A stretch of 64,000 nucleotides of DNA from contig OY782877.1 in assembly GCA_963678445.1 (NCBI GenBank), positions 1,488,001 through 1,552,000 of the forward strand, in the 5' to 3' direction. A program made the translations under genes and the position numbers. The notes under the pieces were generated by a model that saw only the letters and a list, made by a program, of their open reading frames with translations, ran no database searches and was not told the DNA's origin. Source of the stretch: G963678445 sp963678445. Its GTDB lineage: Bacteria > Hydrogenedentota > Hydrogenedentia > Hydrogenedentales > G963678445. Positions 25,673-34,160 of the stretch are shown in pieces (positions within the stretch are counted from its first letter, which is position 1; every line of letters starts with the position of its first letter).

Positions 25673-27292
25673 CTATCGGCCGCCCCCAGCAGCTTCCTGA
25701 GCCTGCATAGCCTGCTCATAACGCAATTTGGCCGTCTTGGCTTCGTCGACCTTTTTCAGACTGGTTTGCACGATCTCTTTTTTGTCATTTAACAAACTCG
25801 TGTTGTCCAAGTCTTCCGGAATCACTTCTACAATCATCGCAACCTTATTATAGGCGGCTATGGCATCTTCAAAGCGATTTTCTTCTTTACGCTTATCGCC
25901 TTCATCGATAGCATCGCTTGCTTTGTCCAGCACTTCATGCACCACATCGGTAATTTTCTTTTTCAGACGTCGCACATTTTCTTTGGCCTTCTTGTCCTGT
26001 TCCTTAAATTCATCGCTCACCCCTTCAAAGGTGCTGATGGCTTGGCGATAGGAGGCGATAGAACGGCTGTATTCGCCATTGGTCTTTGCTTTATCCCCTT
26101 CTTCACAGACCTTTTCACCAGCAGCGATAATATTAACCGTCATTTCGAAACGTTCGTTGCGCTCCACAATAGCGACGTTTGTCTTCTGGATTAGGTCGGC
26201 TACCTCTTCGCTGCCCCGGTCCACTTCCAACGCTTGCTCAAAAGCGCGTAGGGCGTCTGGCAGGTCGGTGTCTTCGGCATCAGGACGCGTTGCTTTCGCC
26301 AGGAAGGATTTTCCTTCCTGCAGGTAGTGTGCGGACAATTTTCCAGCAACGCGATTCCGTTCGGTCCCCCCCAGATTAAAGGCAATATGCCATTCCCGAA
26401 CACCACGCGCTTTGCCGGTTTCACCGCCGAATTCGTAGTAGAGATCGCCCACTTTTTCGTAGGCGCTGGCAAGCCCGGGATTGACCGACACCAAATTCTC
26501 GTAGCTTTTCTCGGCGCGTTTACTGTTTTTCTTTATCTCAAGCAAATAGGCGATTTCATCCACAAAATACTGGGTCAGCACACTGTGTGACGGCGCTACT
26601 TGAGTACTGTCGCCTTCCACACGCAGGATGGTGTGCCATACATCGGCAATGGCGTTTACCGAACGGGTAAAGTAGGCTTGGGCGCCTTTTTTCAGGAATC
26701 CATTAAAACCATTCCCCCGACGATAATCGTCGGCGATAATGCGTTTATCATCGGCATAAAAGGCGCGCTCCTCGGCAAAATATCCCTGTACCCCCCGGAT
26801 AAACTGAAGCTGCTTGTCCTGTACGGGGAAGAAGAAGGCATCCAAGTGCGCATCAATATCTTTGTTAATTTGTTTTTGCAGTTTTATTTCGGCGTCGGTC
26901 CAGGTAAAACCATAGGGCACCATTACGTCCGCTGTAAGGGCCGCCACCACCCCCATGCGGTAGGCGAAATAGGAAGAGGGACCGTAGTTGCGCGCTTCGC
27001 GCAAGAGTTCGATCTGGATGCCAATTGCCTGCACCGTATCACGATCGCTATTGAGGGGATTCGTTTCTTTCAGGATCGCCCAGCCATCCTGACAGCCCCG
27101 CAATACATCGCGCTCGTAATTGGAGCCGGTTACGCCGCTGGGACGAAATACGGAGGCGTATTCCCCTTTGATCAATTGAAGCGCCATGCCGGATAGTGCA
27201 CGCTGCGCACGTGGTCCCCAAGCTGCTGCATCAACTGTCAGCAATGTCCCCAACAAAACCGTTCCTATCGCAACTCGTGTTATCATGCGCAT
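25673..27292 (-). CDS. Exported TPR-containing protein with phospholipase-C/nuclease-like N-terminus
   Basis: The start at 27292 (MRMITRVAIGTVLLGTLL) has AAGGA 8 nt upstream and gives 539 residues with a signal peptide cleaved near DAAAWG. The mature N-terminus AWGPRAQRALSGMA and later His/Asp-containing helices (TADVMVPYG, VWHTILRVEGD) faintly resemble zinc-dependent phospholipase C / S1-P1 nuclease folds, in which an N-terminal Trp binds zinc. The metal ligands are not complete enough to claim activity. Residues about 260-520 are TPR-like and coiled, and highly charged (AEKSYENLVSVNPGLASAYE and GEYSRSIASYRQAISTFEG). An envelope protein of unknown role. It converges with the DapA-family gene. 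Confidence 0.7.
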   Translation of the reverse strand: MRMITRVAIGTVLLGTLLTVDAAAWGPRAQRALSGMALQLIKGEYASVFRPSGVTGSNYERDVLRGCQDGWAILKETNPLNSDRDTVQAIGIQIELLREARNYGPSSYFAYRMGVVAALTADVMVPYGFTWTDAEIKLQKQINKDIDAHLDAFFFPVQDKQLQFIRGVQGYFAEERAFYADDKRIIADDYRRGNGFNGFLKKGAQAYFTRSVNAIADVWHTILRVEGDSTQVAPSHSVLTQYFVDEIAYLLEIKKNSKRAEKSYENLVSVNPGLASAYEKVGDLYYEFGGETGKARGVREWHIAFNLGGTERNRVAGKLSAHYLQEGKSFLAKATRPDAEDTDLPDALRAFEQALEVDRGSEEVADLIQKTNVAIVERNERFEMTVNIIAAGEKVCEEGDKAKTNGEYSRSIASYRQAISTFEGVSDEFKEQDKKAKENVRRLKKKITDVVHEVLDKASDAIDEGDKRKEENRFEDAIAAYNKVAMIVEVIPEDLDNTSLLNDKKEIVQTSLKKVDEAKTAKLRYEQAMQAQEAAGGGR

Positions 27293-27601
27293 TATTTCGG
27301 TCCTTATTCGCTTCAAGCGGTGCGAATTAGTTTGTTTCCGTTATGCTTGAGAGCGCCTCCAAAAACTTGTTGCTGCTGTGGACTAACCCAAACAGCTCCC
27401 CAAGCTGCACCCTGAAAGCACGCCAAACAGGTTGCGTATCGCTGACACACAACACAGCCTTCCCTTCTGCTACCGCATGCAGTCATGCGATAATAGAATT
27501 TCACAGTATAGGAAACGGTACCATATGCTATGTATAGCTGTCAACGATTTCCCCGATTCCGCAAACTACAAAAACTGCTAACTTCTTTTTTTATAGTATG
27601 T
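27293..27601. other. Gene-free stretch upstream of the TPR gene
   Basis: About 310 bp between the TPR-gene start and repeat copy I. No coding signal or strong promoter was recognized. Confidence 0.4.
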
Positions 27602-27721
27602 TAGTGTCTAAGACTTCAAAAATTGCTGTAAAAAACGAAATTTTTGCTGTAATCAGGGGTGGCAAGTACCATATTTCCCGGGTGTGGCCCTGGCCACCTT
27701 GTGGTTGCTGGGTCGCTTTAG
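27602..27721 (-). repeat. Dispersed palindromic repeat, copy I (long subtype)
   Basis: Read on the minus strand: CTAAAGCGACCCAGCAACC, module GTGGCCAGGGCCACACCC (a perfect GTGGCC-AG-GGCCAC palindrome), ATGGTACTTGCCACCCCTG, CAGCAAAAATTTCGTTTTTT, ending in AGACACTA. Its left end overlaps the 3' end of the acyltransferase-hydrolase gene and supplies that gene's TAA stop. Confidence 0.9.
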
Positions 27722-29922
27722 TCTTCGTTTGCTGCCGATTCCAAAGGACCGCATGGGGAGCATTTGTCCGCCTGTCTCACCCGTTCAAGGAATTGATAGA
27801 CTCGCGCAAACACGGCTTCGGCCCCTTCATGATTCACAATACCGTGCCGGTTACGCTCAAAAACGCTCAATTCTTTATCCACGGTCCCAAGCTTTTCAAA
27901 GATGAGTTGCGCACTAACCGGGTCGACCGTAATGTCTTTAGATGCTTGCATGACGAGCGTGGGAATGTGCACATCGGCGAGATGTTGCTCTGTATAGTGC
28001 ATCAGCTTCATAAGTTCTTTAACGCCGGTGAGTGGATTGCGGGTATAGTTGATGTGTGGATTCTCAGGGTGGTTGTCTACGTATTCCCAGCCATCGCGGT
28101 TGAAACGACGTAGTAATGCGTTGAGACTTACAATAGACGGAGCCAGTCGTACGGAGTAGTTTTGCAGACGTAGCGGGGCGCATATGGAGAAAACCGCACG
28201 CACGCGTGTGTGTTTGCGTGCGGCAGCAGCCAGGGCAAGACAGCCGCCGGTAGAAAAACCACCCAGATATACTTTATTGGTCAGTGTTTTAAGGATGGCG
28301 TATCCACAATTAAGCGCTTCGTACCATTGCTGCCAGGTGCATTGGGCCAGGTTCTCGGGAGAGGTGCCGTGGCCGGGTAGTCGTATGCCGTAGACGGCGT
28401 AATGACGTTGGTACAGGAATTCGGCCAGTGCACGAATTTCCTGAGGCGCAGCCATATAGCCGTGGGAAAGCATGACGCCGCCTCGAATGCGGTGTGGACG
28501 CAATAGGAAGGGGCGCCCTATTTCCGGCCTTTTACTTAGCTCAGGATGGTAGAAGCGGGCGTATTCATCTTCAAACAGCTGCAGATCCTCGTTGATAAGC
28601 AAACGCCGGATGCGTTGTCCTACGCGGGCATACGGTTGACGGGCAATGCGTCGTATCTGCTGCATAGCTTCGGTAAGCGGTTCCAGTTCATGGGCGATCA
28701 CCGAATCGATGGCATGCAGTCGATACTGATGAAAGGTATCGTGGTCTGCGGGCAGCGGGGGGACCGCTTCCCGTACGGTATAGGTGCGCCCTTCGCGATG
28801 CACGCGCCCTTCACGTATCGCTTCTCGCATGAAGTTTTCCAGCGGGGTATGCGTCTCCTCATCCAGCAATGCCCGATAGGTATCCGTCAGCTGTGTATGC
28901 AGCCGTAGCGTGCGCAATTGGCGCAATTGGCGCAATTGATGCGCCACCAGAAAGGCGCGTTGCCGGAACATACGCTCTGTAAATCGTGGCGGATATATGT
29001 AGCGCAAAAGTGTTGCAAAAATATGATCGTAATTAATGGTCGTGAGTTGGTAAATTTCGTGCATATACCGCAGCATAAGCGTTTTCGCTGTCTGCTGCAA
29101 CTGCGAGGCAAAGGCAGGGGATTCCTGTGATTCCGGGAGGCCCTCCAGATAAGGCTGCAGTGAAATGGGCATGCCGAAAACAATGTCCATATCGGTATCT
29201 TCGGATAGAACCGTACCTTCTACGGACAGTTCTTCGAGCATACGCGGACTGAGTTCCTCTTTGAGCTGCGCGGCTACCCGCAACAGAAAATTGTCGTGCG
29301 CGCGGATGGGGTAATACGTTATGTTTACGGGGACGATGACGGTGCGCTTGTGCAGGACCTGCTGCACGTCTTCTATATCGAATTGTTCTAAGAGTGCGTG
29401 CACTTTTTCTATTTGTCCGCTGTCGACGGCACGCCGTATCTGCTGGCGGTACTGTTCAGCACGCAGGGCCAACACCGCCGCACCCGTATGCGGCAGTCGG
29501 CGGCCCGTATCGTGGAAGATACGATAATCCCCCGTGTCATCCACCACCTTCTTGTCTTTAATCATGGCGCCTTCGGGAAAAATCAGCCATGGATGTGCAC
29601 CATGCAACAGGGTACGAATCACGGTGTGGTCACGGTTGGGATCGCGAGTAGACAACGTATCGGTTATGCGCAACAACTCGCCAATACGTCCTTGAAATAA
29701 CGTGGCATCTGCCAGGGCGGCTACCGGCTGCCCAGTGTGCTTGTAAATCAAGTACGGCAGCAAAACGGTCTCGAGACGAGTGAAATGGTTGACCACGTAG
29801 ATAATCGCCATGTCTTCACGGATGGCCGCCGCGTTATAAATGTGTATATGTGCTTTTACCAGCTTCGAAGCGGCGCCTATCAGCCATTTGGTCATCGAAA
29901 GCACTAGCGTAGAAGACATCAT
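27718..29922 (-). CDS. Acyltransferase (PlsC-like) fused to an alpha/beta hydrolase
   Basis: The product is about 734 residues from the ATG at 29922; a GTG at 29934 abuts the GAGG site, so the start is uncertain. The N-terminal part has glycerolipid acyltransferase motifs: NHFTRLE (NHx4D/E catalytic pair, residues about 45-51) and LIFPEGAMI. The last 250 residues are an alpha/beta hydrolase: MLSHGYMAAP, LPGHGTSPEN, nucleophile elbow GGFSTGG, SKDITVDP with the acid, and the terminal His in RHGIVNHEGA. The middle is Arg/Leu-rich with a small in-frame duplication (LRQLRQLRTLR). The joined activities suggest phospholipid remodelling, with one domain deacylating and the other reacylating. Its stop codon lies in repeat copy I. 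Confidence 0.88.
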   Translation of the reverse strand: MMSSTLVLSMTKWLIGAASKLVKAHIHIYNAAAIREDMAIIYVVNHFTRLETVLLPYLIYKHTGQPVAALADATLFQGRIGELLRITDTLSTRDPNRDHTVIRTLLHGAHPWLIFPEGAMIKDKKVVDDTGDYRIFHDTGRRLPHTGAAVLALRAEQYRQQIRRAVDSGQIEKVHALLEQFDIEDVQQVLHKRTVIVPVNITYYPIRAHDNFLLRVAAQLKEELSPRMLEELSVEGTVLSEDTDMDIVFGMPISLQPYLEGLPESQESPAFASQLQQTAKTLMLRYMHEIYQLTTINYDHIFATLLRYIYPPRFTERMFRQRAFLVAHQLRQLRQLRTLRLHTQLTDTYRALLDEETHTPLENFMREAIREGRVHREGRTYTVREAVPPLPADHDTFHQYRLHAIDSVIAHELEPLTEAMQQIRRIARQPYARVGQRIRRLLINEDLQLFEDEYARFYHPELSKRPEIGRPFLLRPHRIRGGVMLSHGYMAAPQEIRALAEFLYQRHYAVYGIRLPGHGTSPENLAQCTWQQWYEALNCGYAILKTLTNKVYLGGFSTGGCLALAAAARKHTRVRAVFSICAPLRLQNYSVRLAPSIVSLNALLRRFNRDGWEYVDNHPENPHINYTRNPLTGVKELMKLMHYTEQHLADVHIPTLVMQASKDITVDPVSAQLIFEKLGTVDKELSVFERNRHGIVNHEGAEAVFARVYQFLERVRQADKCSPCGPLESAANED

Positions 29923-30057
29923 ACTACAGAACACACCTCATTGCTTGCCCCCAAGGCGTTTCTCCTTTCGCGTTATCCGGAATGAATGCCTTATTTACTG
30001 GAAAATAATGGCACGGAAACGACGCTCTTTCTGTTCTCCAGAACAAGGCCGCAGTCG

Positions 30058-30441
30058 CTACTCTCTGGGACGCAGACCAATATGAGAAGCAAATTCCTTT
30101 TCCACTTTTTCCACATTCGCCGCGTTGTATCGCACCAATTGCTGCAAATGCGGCAGGCTGTCCAAATCCACATCTTCAAACTGAATCGCCACCCCCCCCT
30201 CGTCTACACGCGCTATTTTGCCATGGGTTTGAATACGTTGCTCGTGCTTGCCCGTATCCAAAACTAAATCCAGCTTCACCGGGTTGCCGATGGGTAACGC
30301 ACGTTCCATGGCAAACCAGATCCCGCTCATACTGACATTGCGCACCTGCCCCTCTAGCAACACCCCGCTCGGCAGGCGCACTTCAGCACGAATGTGAACG
30401 GGGCTGCGTGAAAATCCTCGAGCATTCATTTGTTGTGACAT
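30058..30441 (-). CDS. PilZ-domain protein
   Basis: The start at 30441 (MSQQMNARGFSRSPVHI) follows AAAGGAGG at 9 nt spacing; the product is 127 residues. The PilZ c-di-GMP motifs are RGFSR (RxxxR) and NVSMSG (D/NxSxxG), in a beta-barrel context. The protein is a stand-alone PilZ receptor ending with a charged tail (VEKVEKEFASHIG). A paralogue lies 164 bp upstream in the same orientation. They are probably cotranscribed and duplicated. The partner process (motility, polysaccharide) is not visible. Confidence 0.85.
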   Translation of the reverse strand: MSQQMNARGFSRSPVHIRAEVRLPSGVLLEGQVRNVSMSGIWFAMERALPIGNPVKLDLVLDTGKHEQRIQTHGKIARVDEGGVAIQFEDVDLDSLPHLQQLVRYNAANVEKVEKEFASHIGLRPRE

Positions 30442-30605
30442 CGTCCGCAACCTCCTTTCTCTCCCAGCATCACCCACGGAGTGCCGGCGCGTGAGCTGTT
30501 CCCGGGCCGCGATCATGTTCCCGTCGGCCCGCTTTAGCAAACCAACATGCCCAAAAGTTATTGCAATAAAAAGGCTTCTGCTTCAGGGGTATAATTCCTG
30601 ATCGC

Positions 30606-30938
30606 TTAGCTCTCATAACGCAGCAATTGCTCCAGATGGGGACGACTTTCCGGCTGTACCCAGCTAAAATGCAGCGCCATGCCTTTATCGGCAATTCGGG
30701 ATACGGTGCCCTGGGTCCAAATGCGTTCTGCATGGCTTCCTCGTTTAACCCGCATGGTAAAAAAGACTTGCTCTTTACCAAACGGAAAGACGGAGCCCAT
30801 GTCCACTTTGAACAGTATGCCACTCATGCTGACATTGCAGACTTCCCCCTCCAGTGAAACACCGCTGGAAAGCCGCATTTCCCCCCGCACTTGCAGCGTT
30901 TTGCGCACATGTTGCCGGGCCTCTTTTTTTACCGTCAT
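30606..30938 (-). CDS. PilZ-domain protein, tandem paralogue
   Basis: The 110-residue protein has GAGGAGG 9 nt upstream. It contains RQHVR (RxxxR) and CNVSMSGILF (NxSxxG), so c-di-GMP binding residues are in place. It aligns along its length with the downstream PilZ gene, including the shared MSG-I core and the end PHLEQLLRYES versus PHLQQLVRYNA. The local duplication is therefore clear. Two receptors may differ in affinity or partner. Confidence 0.85.
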   Translation of the reverse strand: MTVKKEARQHVRKTLQVRGEMRLSSGVSLEGEVCNVSMSGILFKVDMGSVFPFGKEQVFFTMRVKRGSHAERIWTQGTVSRIADKGMALHFSWVQPESRPHLEQLLRYES

Positions 30939-31481
30939 CTGTAACGACCTCCTCTCATGGAAGGGCCCCCCCTTCTGGTTATAAAAACTCCTCTTTTTCT
31001 TTTAAGCACAGGGGTAATGTTTCACGCAATCCCTGATTCTGAAGAGAACTGCATCTTTGACCTGATACACCTTATATCTTTACACTATTGTACCATATGA
31101 TTAACAAATCAACCATGCTTTACGCAGAAAAAATACTTTTCAAGTAAAAATAGTCTTAAAATGCCTAAATAGCTCATATAGCTGGATTTACAAGCCAAAA
31201 TAACCTCTTCTTTCAATAATGATTCCTGATAGAAATCTACCCAGACAGGCAAATACGCCAGACAAGACAGCAAACTGAAGGACTTTGGAAAAACAGAACC
31301 GGCCTTTCGCATTTTGCATACTCTTTAATCCCCCCCGCTATTTTTCCTACCATTTTCACCATCGCGCAACGCTGGCGCAGAAACGTTTTTAGGTGTAGAC
31401 TGTAGTGTAAAGAAGGGGGGGGGGAAGTAGTGTATAAATGGGGCGCTGCAGACATGCGGTGTCGAAATAAAGGAGAGAACA
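30939..31481. other. Intergenic region with a G10 tract
   Basis: About 540 bp between divergent genes. It holds a ten-G homopolymer (31415-31424) and a TATAAA at 31433-31438, but no gene. The start of the downstream lipoprotein gene has AAAGGAGAG. Confidence 0.5.
31415..31424 (+). repeat. Poly-G tract (G10) near a possible promoter
   Basis: Ten consecutive G lie 8 bp ahead of a TATAAA and about 58 bp before the lipoprotein start. Poly-G tracts in this position can vary in length by slippage and alter promoter spacing. I could not find a good -35 element at the right distance. Confidence 0.6.
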
Positions 31482-33899
31482 ATGCCTCGATCTTCCATGT
31501 GGTTCGCCTTGTGTTTTGCTGTATTACTTTGTACCTCCCTGTTGCTGACAGGATGCCCAGAAAAAGAGACCCCAAAGGGGGATATCACCGGTTGGGTAAG
31601 TGATGCTGAGGGCAATCTGTTGCCGCTGGTGGAGGTAAAGTTGTCGGATGGAAGTACTACCTACACCGACAGCCATGGTCTGTTTGCCTTTGAGGGGGTT
31701 TCGGCAGAGGACGAAAAAACGATTTCTTTCGCATTAGACGGTTATCTTCCAGTTTCACAGCCGTTGTGTGCGCTTGAAAATCGTACATTGTCGCTGGAAC
31801 AACGATTGATGTTGCGAGGTGAGGGCCAAGATTTACCTTCCGTAGGAGCAGGCGGTCGTCATTCGGATGGCGCTGGAAATGGATTGCATATTCCAGCGGG
31901 CGCCCTGGGTGCTGGAAATGGCAAGAGGTATGGTAAGGCTTCTGTACATATGACGCAGCTTCGTATGCAAGGCGCAGCAACGGCAGATCTCTTTCCGGGC
32001 GCTTTTATGGCGCAGCTGAATGCCGGTTTGGGCAGAAGACAGTTGGAGGCGCATGCCTTGATGCATTTTGAAGTTGCTGCGAATGGTGAGGTACTAAGCC
32101 TAAATGCAGGCTCAAGAGTGGGTATTACGATGTGCCTTTCTGAGGATGCCCCGTATCAAGCAGGCGATGAAGCGCCGTTGTGGTATTTTAATGCCGCAAG
32201 CGGGGTATGGGTGCAAGGGCCCAATGGGCTCGTTATTCGGGACCGAGACCGCCTTTGTGTTACTGCCGAGGTGGACTGCCTTGGATGGTGGTGCTGTGGC
32301 GAGCCGTTAACAGCGGGGCATACATTCACCGGGACCGTTTATGATGAAAATAATGTGCCACTTGTGGGAGCGATGGTGCGCGCGGTCGGGCTGGATTATT
32401 ATGGAGTTGCGCGTGCAAGAACGGATGTCGAGGGACACTACCAACTTTTTGTTAAACCCAATACGCAGGTTCGGCTGGAATTAATCCCACCGGGCGCGTT
32501 TTATGTGGTGACACAAGTAGAAACGGTGAGCGGTGATGCGGGTGCGGAAACAGTACGTGATTTGACCGTATCGTATGACTCGTGCATTTCGGGCTATGTC
32601 GCGGATGGATCGGGCGCACCTATTGCCGACGAGACGGTGTTTTCTTCTGGCGGGGGCAGTGCCGTCACAGATGAAAACGGCTATTTCTGCCTTGCTGCAC
32701 CGGGAGGCGTATATGTCGCCGTATACGTACCAGGACGGCCCGCACGGGTGGTATTAACACCGGATACGGCAACGTGTGGCGACACGGATCTGGTTCCGGT
32801 CAACCTGACGGTCTATTATCCACAGGATGGCGATTTGGTGGGCTATGTCTTTGACAATGTCAGCACCTTTGGGAATGTACCGACCCATAGCGCCACGGCG
32901 CTGTTCTGCTCCGGTTTCGACGGAGAACAGTATGAGGCGTACATGCGTGAGGCGCCTTCGGAGGATACGTTTACGATATACACCAAGCAGTATGATTTGG
33001 ACCTCCAGGCCAATCTTGCTCTGCAAGCGTGGTTCAACGCCTCGTTTACGCATCAGGGTGATGCGAACGGCTTGCTGGCCGAAATGAATTTTGCCTTCAA
33101 TGGCATTTTCGACGCCAACATCACTACTACCGAAGATGGTTCGGTGCCGGAAAACACCTCGGACATCGAATTGGGGCGTGTTGGGGGATTGGATGCTGGA
33201 GAGGCGGGACAGGTGAATAATGGGGTAACCCAATTGCCTATGCCTGCTCTGGAGCGGTATATGGGAGGGCGCAATGGCCAATTTGGCGCCTTGGGCTATT
33301 ATGCGCAGGAACCGTTCTGGGCGGAAAACATCTTCGACTATGGCGAGTTGCTGACCTGGTCCTGGCCAGGCGGTGTCGATTTGGGCTCATTCAACATGCA
33401 GACGCGCCTTCCTGATGCACTTGTGGTAACTGCGCCAGGTAGCGATGCAATGAAGACGCTCTTTGAACCGGTTGACGGCGTTATCCCTGACCTGGAATTG
33501 CGTTGGGAAACCACTTCGGAGCCGGGCTCTTACATAACGCTGTTCCTTGAGACCGTGGCCTTGAACACGTTGAGTGAAATCGGCATCCCGCTGCGATTGC
33601 ATTATAACATCGGCTTTGGCGCGTTGGTCTGCCGGCTGGTAGATGACGGAACGTGCACCATTCCGGGAGACGTGCTCGCGCAACTGGTCAGCCAGACCTT
33701 GCCGGAAGAGAAGGCATTTTCCCTCAGTACCAGTACACGCCTCAATTTCCTGTTGGGCCTGCGTACCAATGTAACCGAAAACACACAGGTACCCTTGTTG
33801 CGCGGCAATGGAGGTAACGGCCGTATCGCCTTCATTAGCACTTCGGACCCGGTGGCGTTTTGGAACGTAAACTTTGATGCCGCCATCGGATGGGAATAA
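31482..33899 (+). CDS. Lipoprotein with carboxypeptidase-regulatory-like domains
   Basis: An 805-residue protein whose signal peptide ends in the lipobox LLTGC (Cys about 25). Residues about 33-110 form one CarboxypepD_reg-like beta-sandwich (GWVSDAEGNLLPLVEVKLSD). Others begin near TGTVYDENNVPLVGAMVRA (about 283) and SGYVADGSGAPIADETVFS (about 368). Between and after these lie beta-rich regions rich in Gly and acidic residues. Such domains are found in surface lipoproteins and in the plug extensions of nutrient importers. The protein is probably anchored in the outer membrane after Lgt processing. It is monocistronic with a strong terminator. Binding target unknown. Confidence 0.85.
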   Translation: MPRSSMWFALCFAVLLCTSLLLTGCPEKETPKGDITGWVSDAEGNLLPLVEVKLSDGSTTYTDSHGLFAFEGVSAEDEKTISFALDGYLPVSQPLCALENRTLSLEQRLMLRGEGQDLPSVGAGGRHSDGAGNGLHIPAGALGAGNGKRYGKASVHMTQLRMQGAATADLFPGAFMAQLNAGLGRRQLEAHALMHFEVAANGEVLSLNAGSRVGITMCLSEDAPYQAGDEAPLWYFNAASGVWVQGPNGLVIRDRDRLCVTAEVDCLGWWCCGEPLTAGHTFTGTVYDENNVPLVGAMVRAVGLDYYGVARARTDVEGHYQLFVKPNTQVRLELIPPGAFYVVTQVETVSGDAGAETVRDLTVSYDSCISGYVADGSGAPIADETVFSSGGGSAVTDENGYFCLAAPGGVYVAVYVPGRPARVVLTPDTATCGDTDLVPVNLTVYYPQDGDLVGYVFDNVSTFGNVPTHSATALFCSGFDGEQYEAYMREAPSEDTFTIYTKQYDLDLQANLALQAWFNASFTHQGDANGLLAEMNFAFNGIFDANITTTEDGSVPENTSDIELGRVGGLDAGEAGQVNNGVTQLPMPALERYMGGRNGQFGALGYYAQEPFWAENIFDYGELLTWSWPGGVDLGSFNMQTRLPDALVVTAPGSDAMKTLFEPVDGVIPDLELRWETTSEPGSYITLFLETVALNTLSEIGIPLRLHYNIGFGALVCRLVDDGTCTIPGDVLAQLVSQTLPEEKAFSLSTSTRLNFLLGLRTNVTENTQVPLLRGNGGNGRIAFISTSDPVAFWNVNFDAAIGWE

Positions 33900-33952
33900 C
33901 TATGAACTGAACGCGGCTTACTGCCGCTGCGTTTATAGAACACTATAGCTTC

Positions 33953-33989
33953 AGGAGTCCTTTCCCACAGAGAAAAGGACTCCTTTTTT
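33953..33989 (+). terminator. Intrinsic terminator of the lipoprotein gene
   Basis: Stem AGGAGTCCTTT/AAAGGACTCCT (11 bp, perfect) with a 10-nt loop, followed by TTTTT. Confidence 0.9.
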
Positions 33990-34061
33990 CTGCCAAAGCC
34001 CTTCTAAAAGGCGCGATTAGCAACATTTGGAAGAACAAGGAATCGGGCAAAAAAGAAAGAT

Positions 34062-34090
34062 TTGCCTTCACCTGTAAATCGCGTTATGAT
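34062..34090 (+). promoter_or_regulatory. Sigma-70-like promoter of the Gfo/Idh/MocA gene
   Basis: TTGCCT (34062-34067), 17-nt spacer, TATGAT (34085-34090). The predicted start site is near 34097, giving a leader of about 64 nt. Confidence 0.55.
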
Positions 34091-34112
34091 GAGTCGCATC
34101 CCTATTATCTAT

Positions 34113-34130
34113 TTACAATGCATAATGTAA
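34113..34130 (+). promoter_or_regulatory. Possible operator, TTACA-N8-TGTAA
   Basis: Inverted repeat TTACA...TGTAA with 8-nt centre containing ATGCAT. It lies just downstream of the predicted start site of the oxidoreductase gene, a position suited to repression. No regulator is identified. Confidence 0.35.
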
Positions 34131-34160
34131 TAACCAATAGCTATTTGCGGGAGAGAAACC

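Noticed and set aside
28911..28940. Short tandem repeat CGCAATTGG x3
   Set aside because: It is an in-frame 9-bp duplication inside the acyltransferase-hydrolase gene (LRQLRQLR) and needs no separate explanation.
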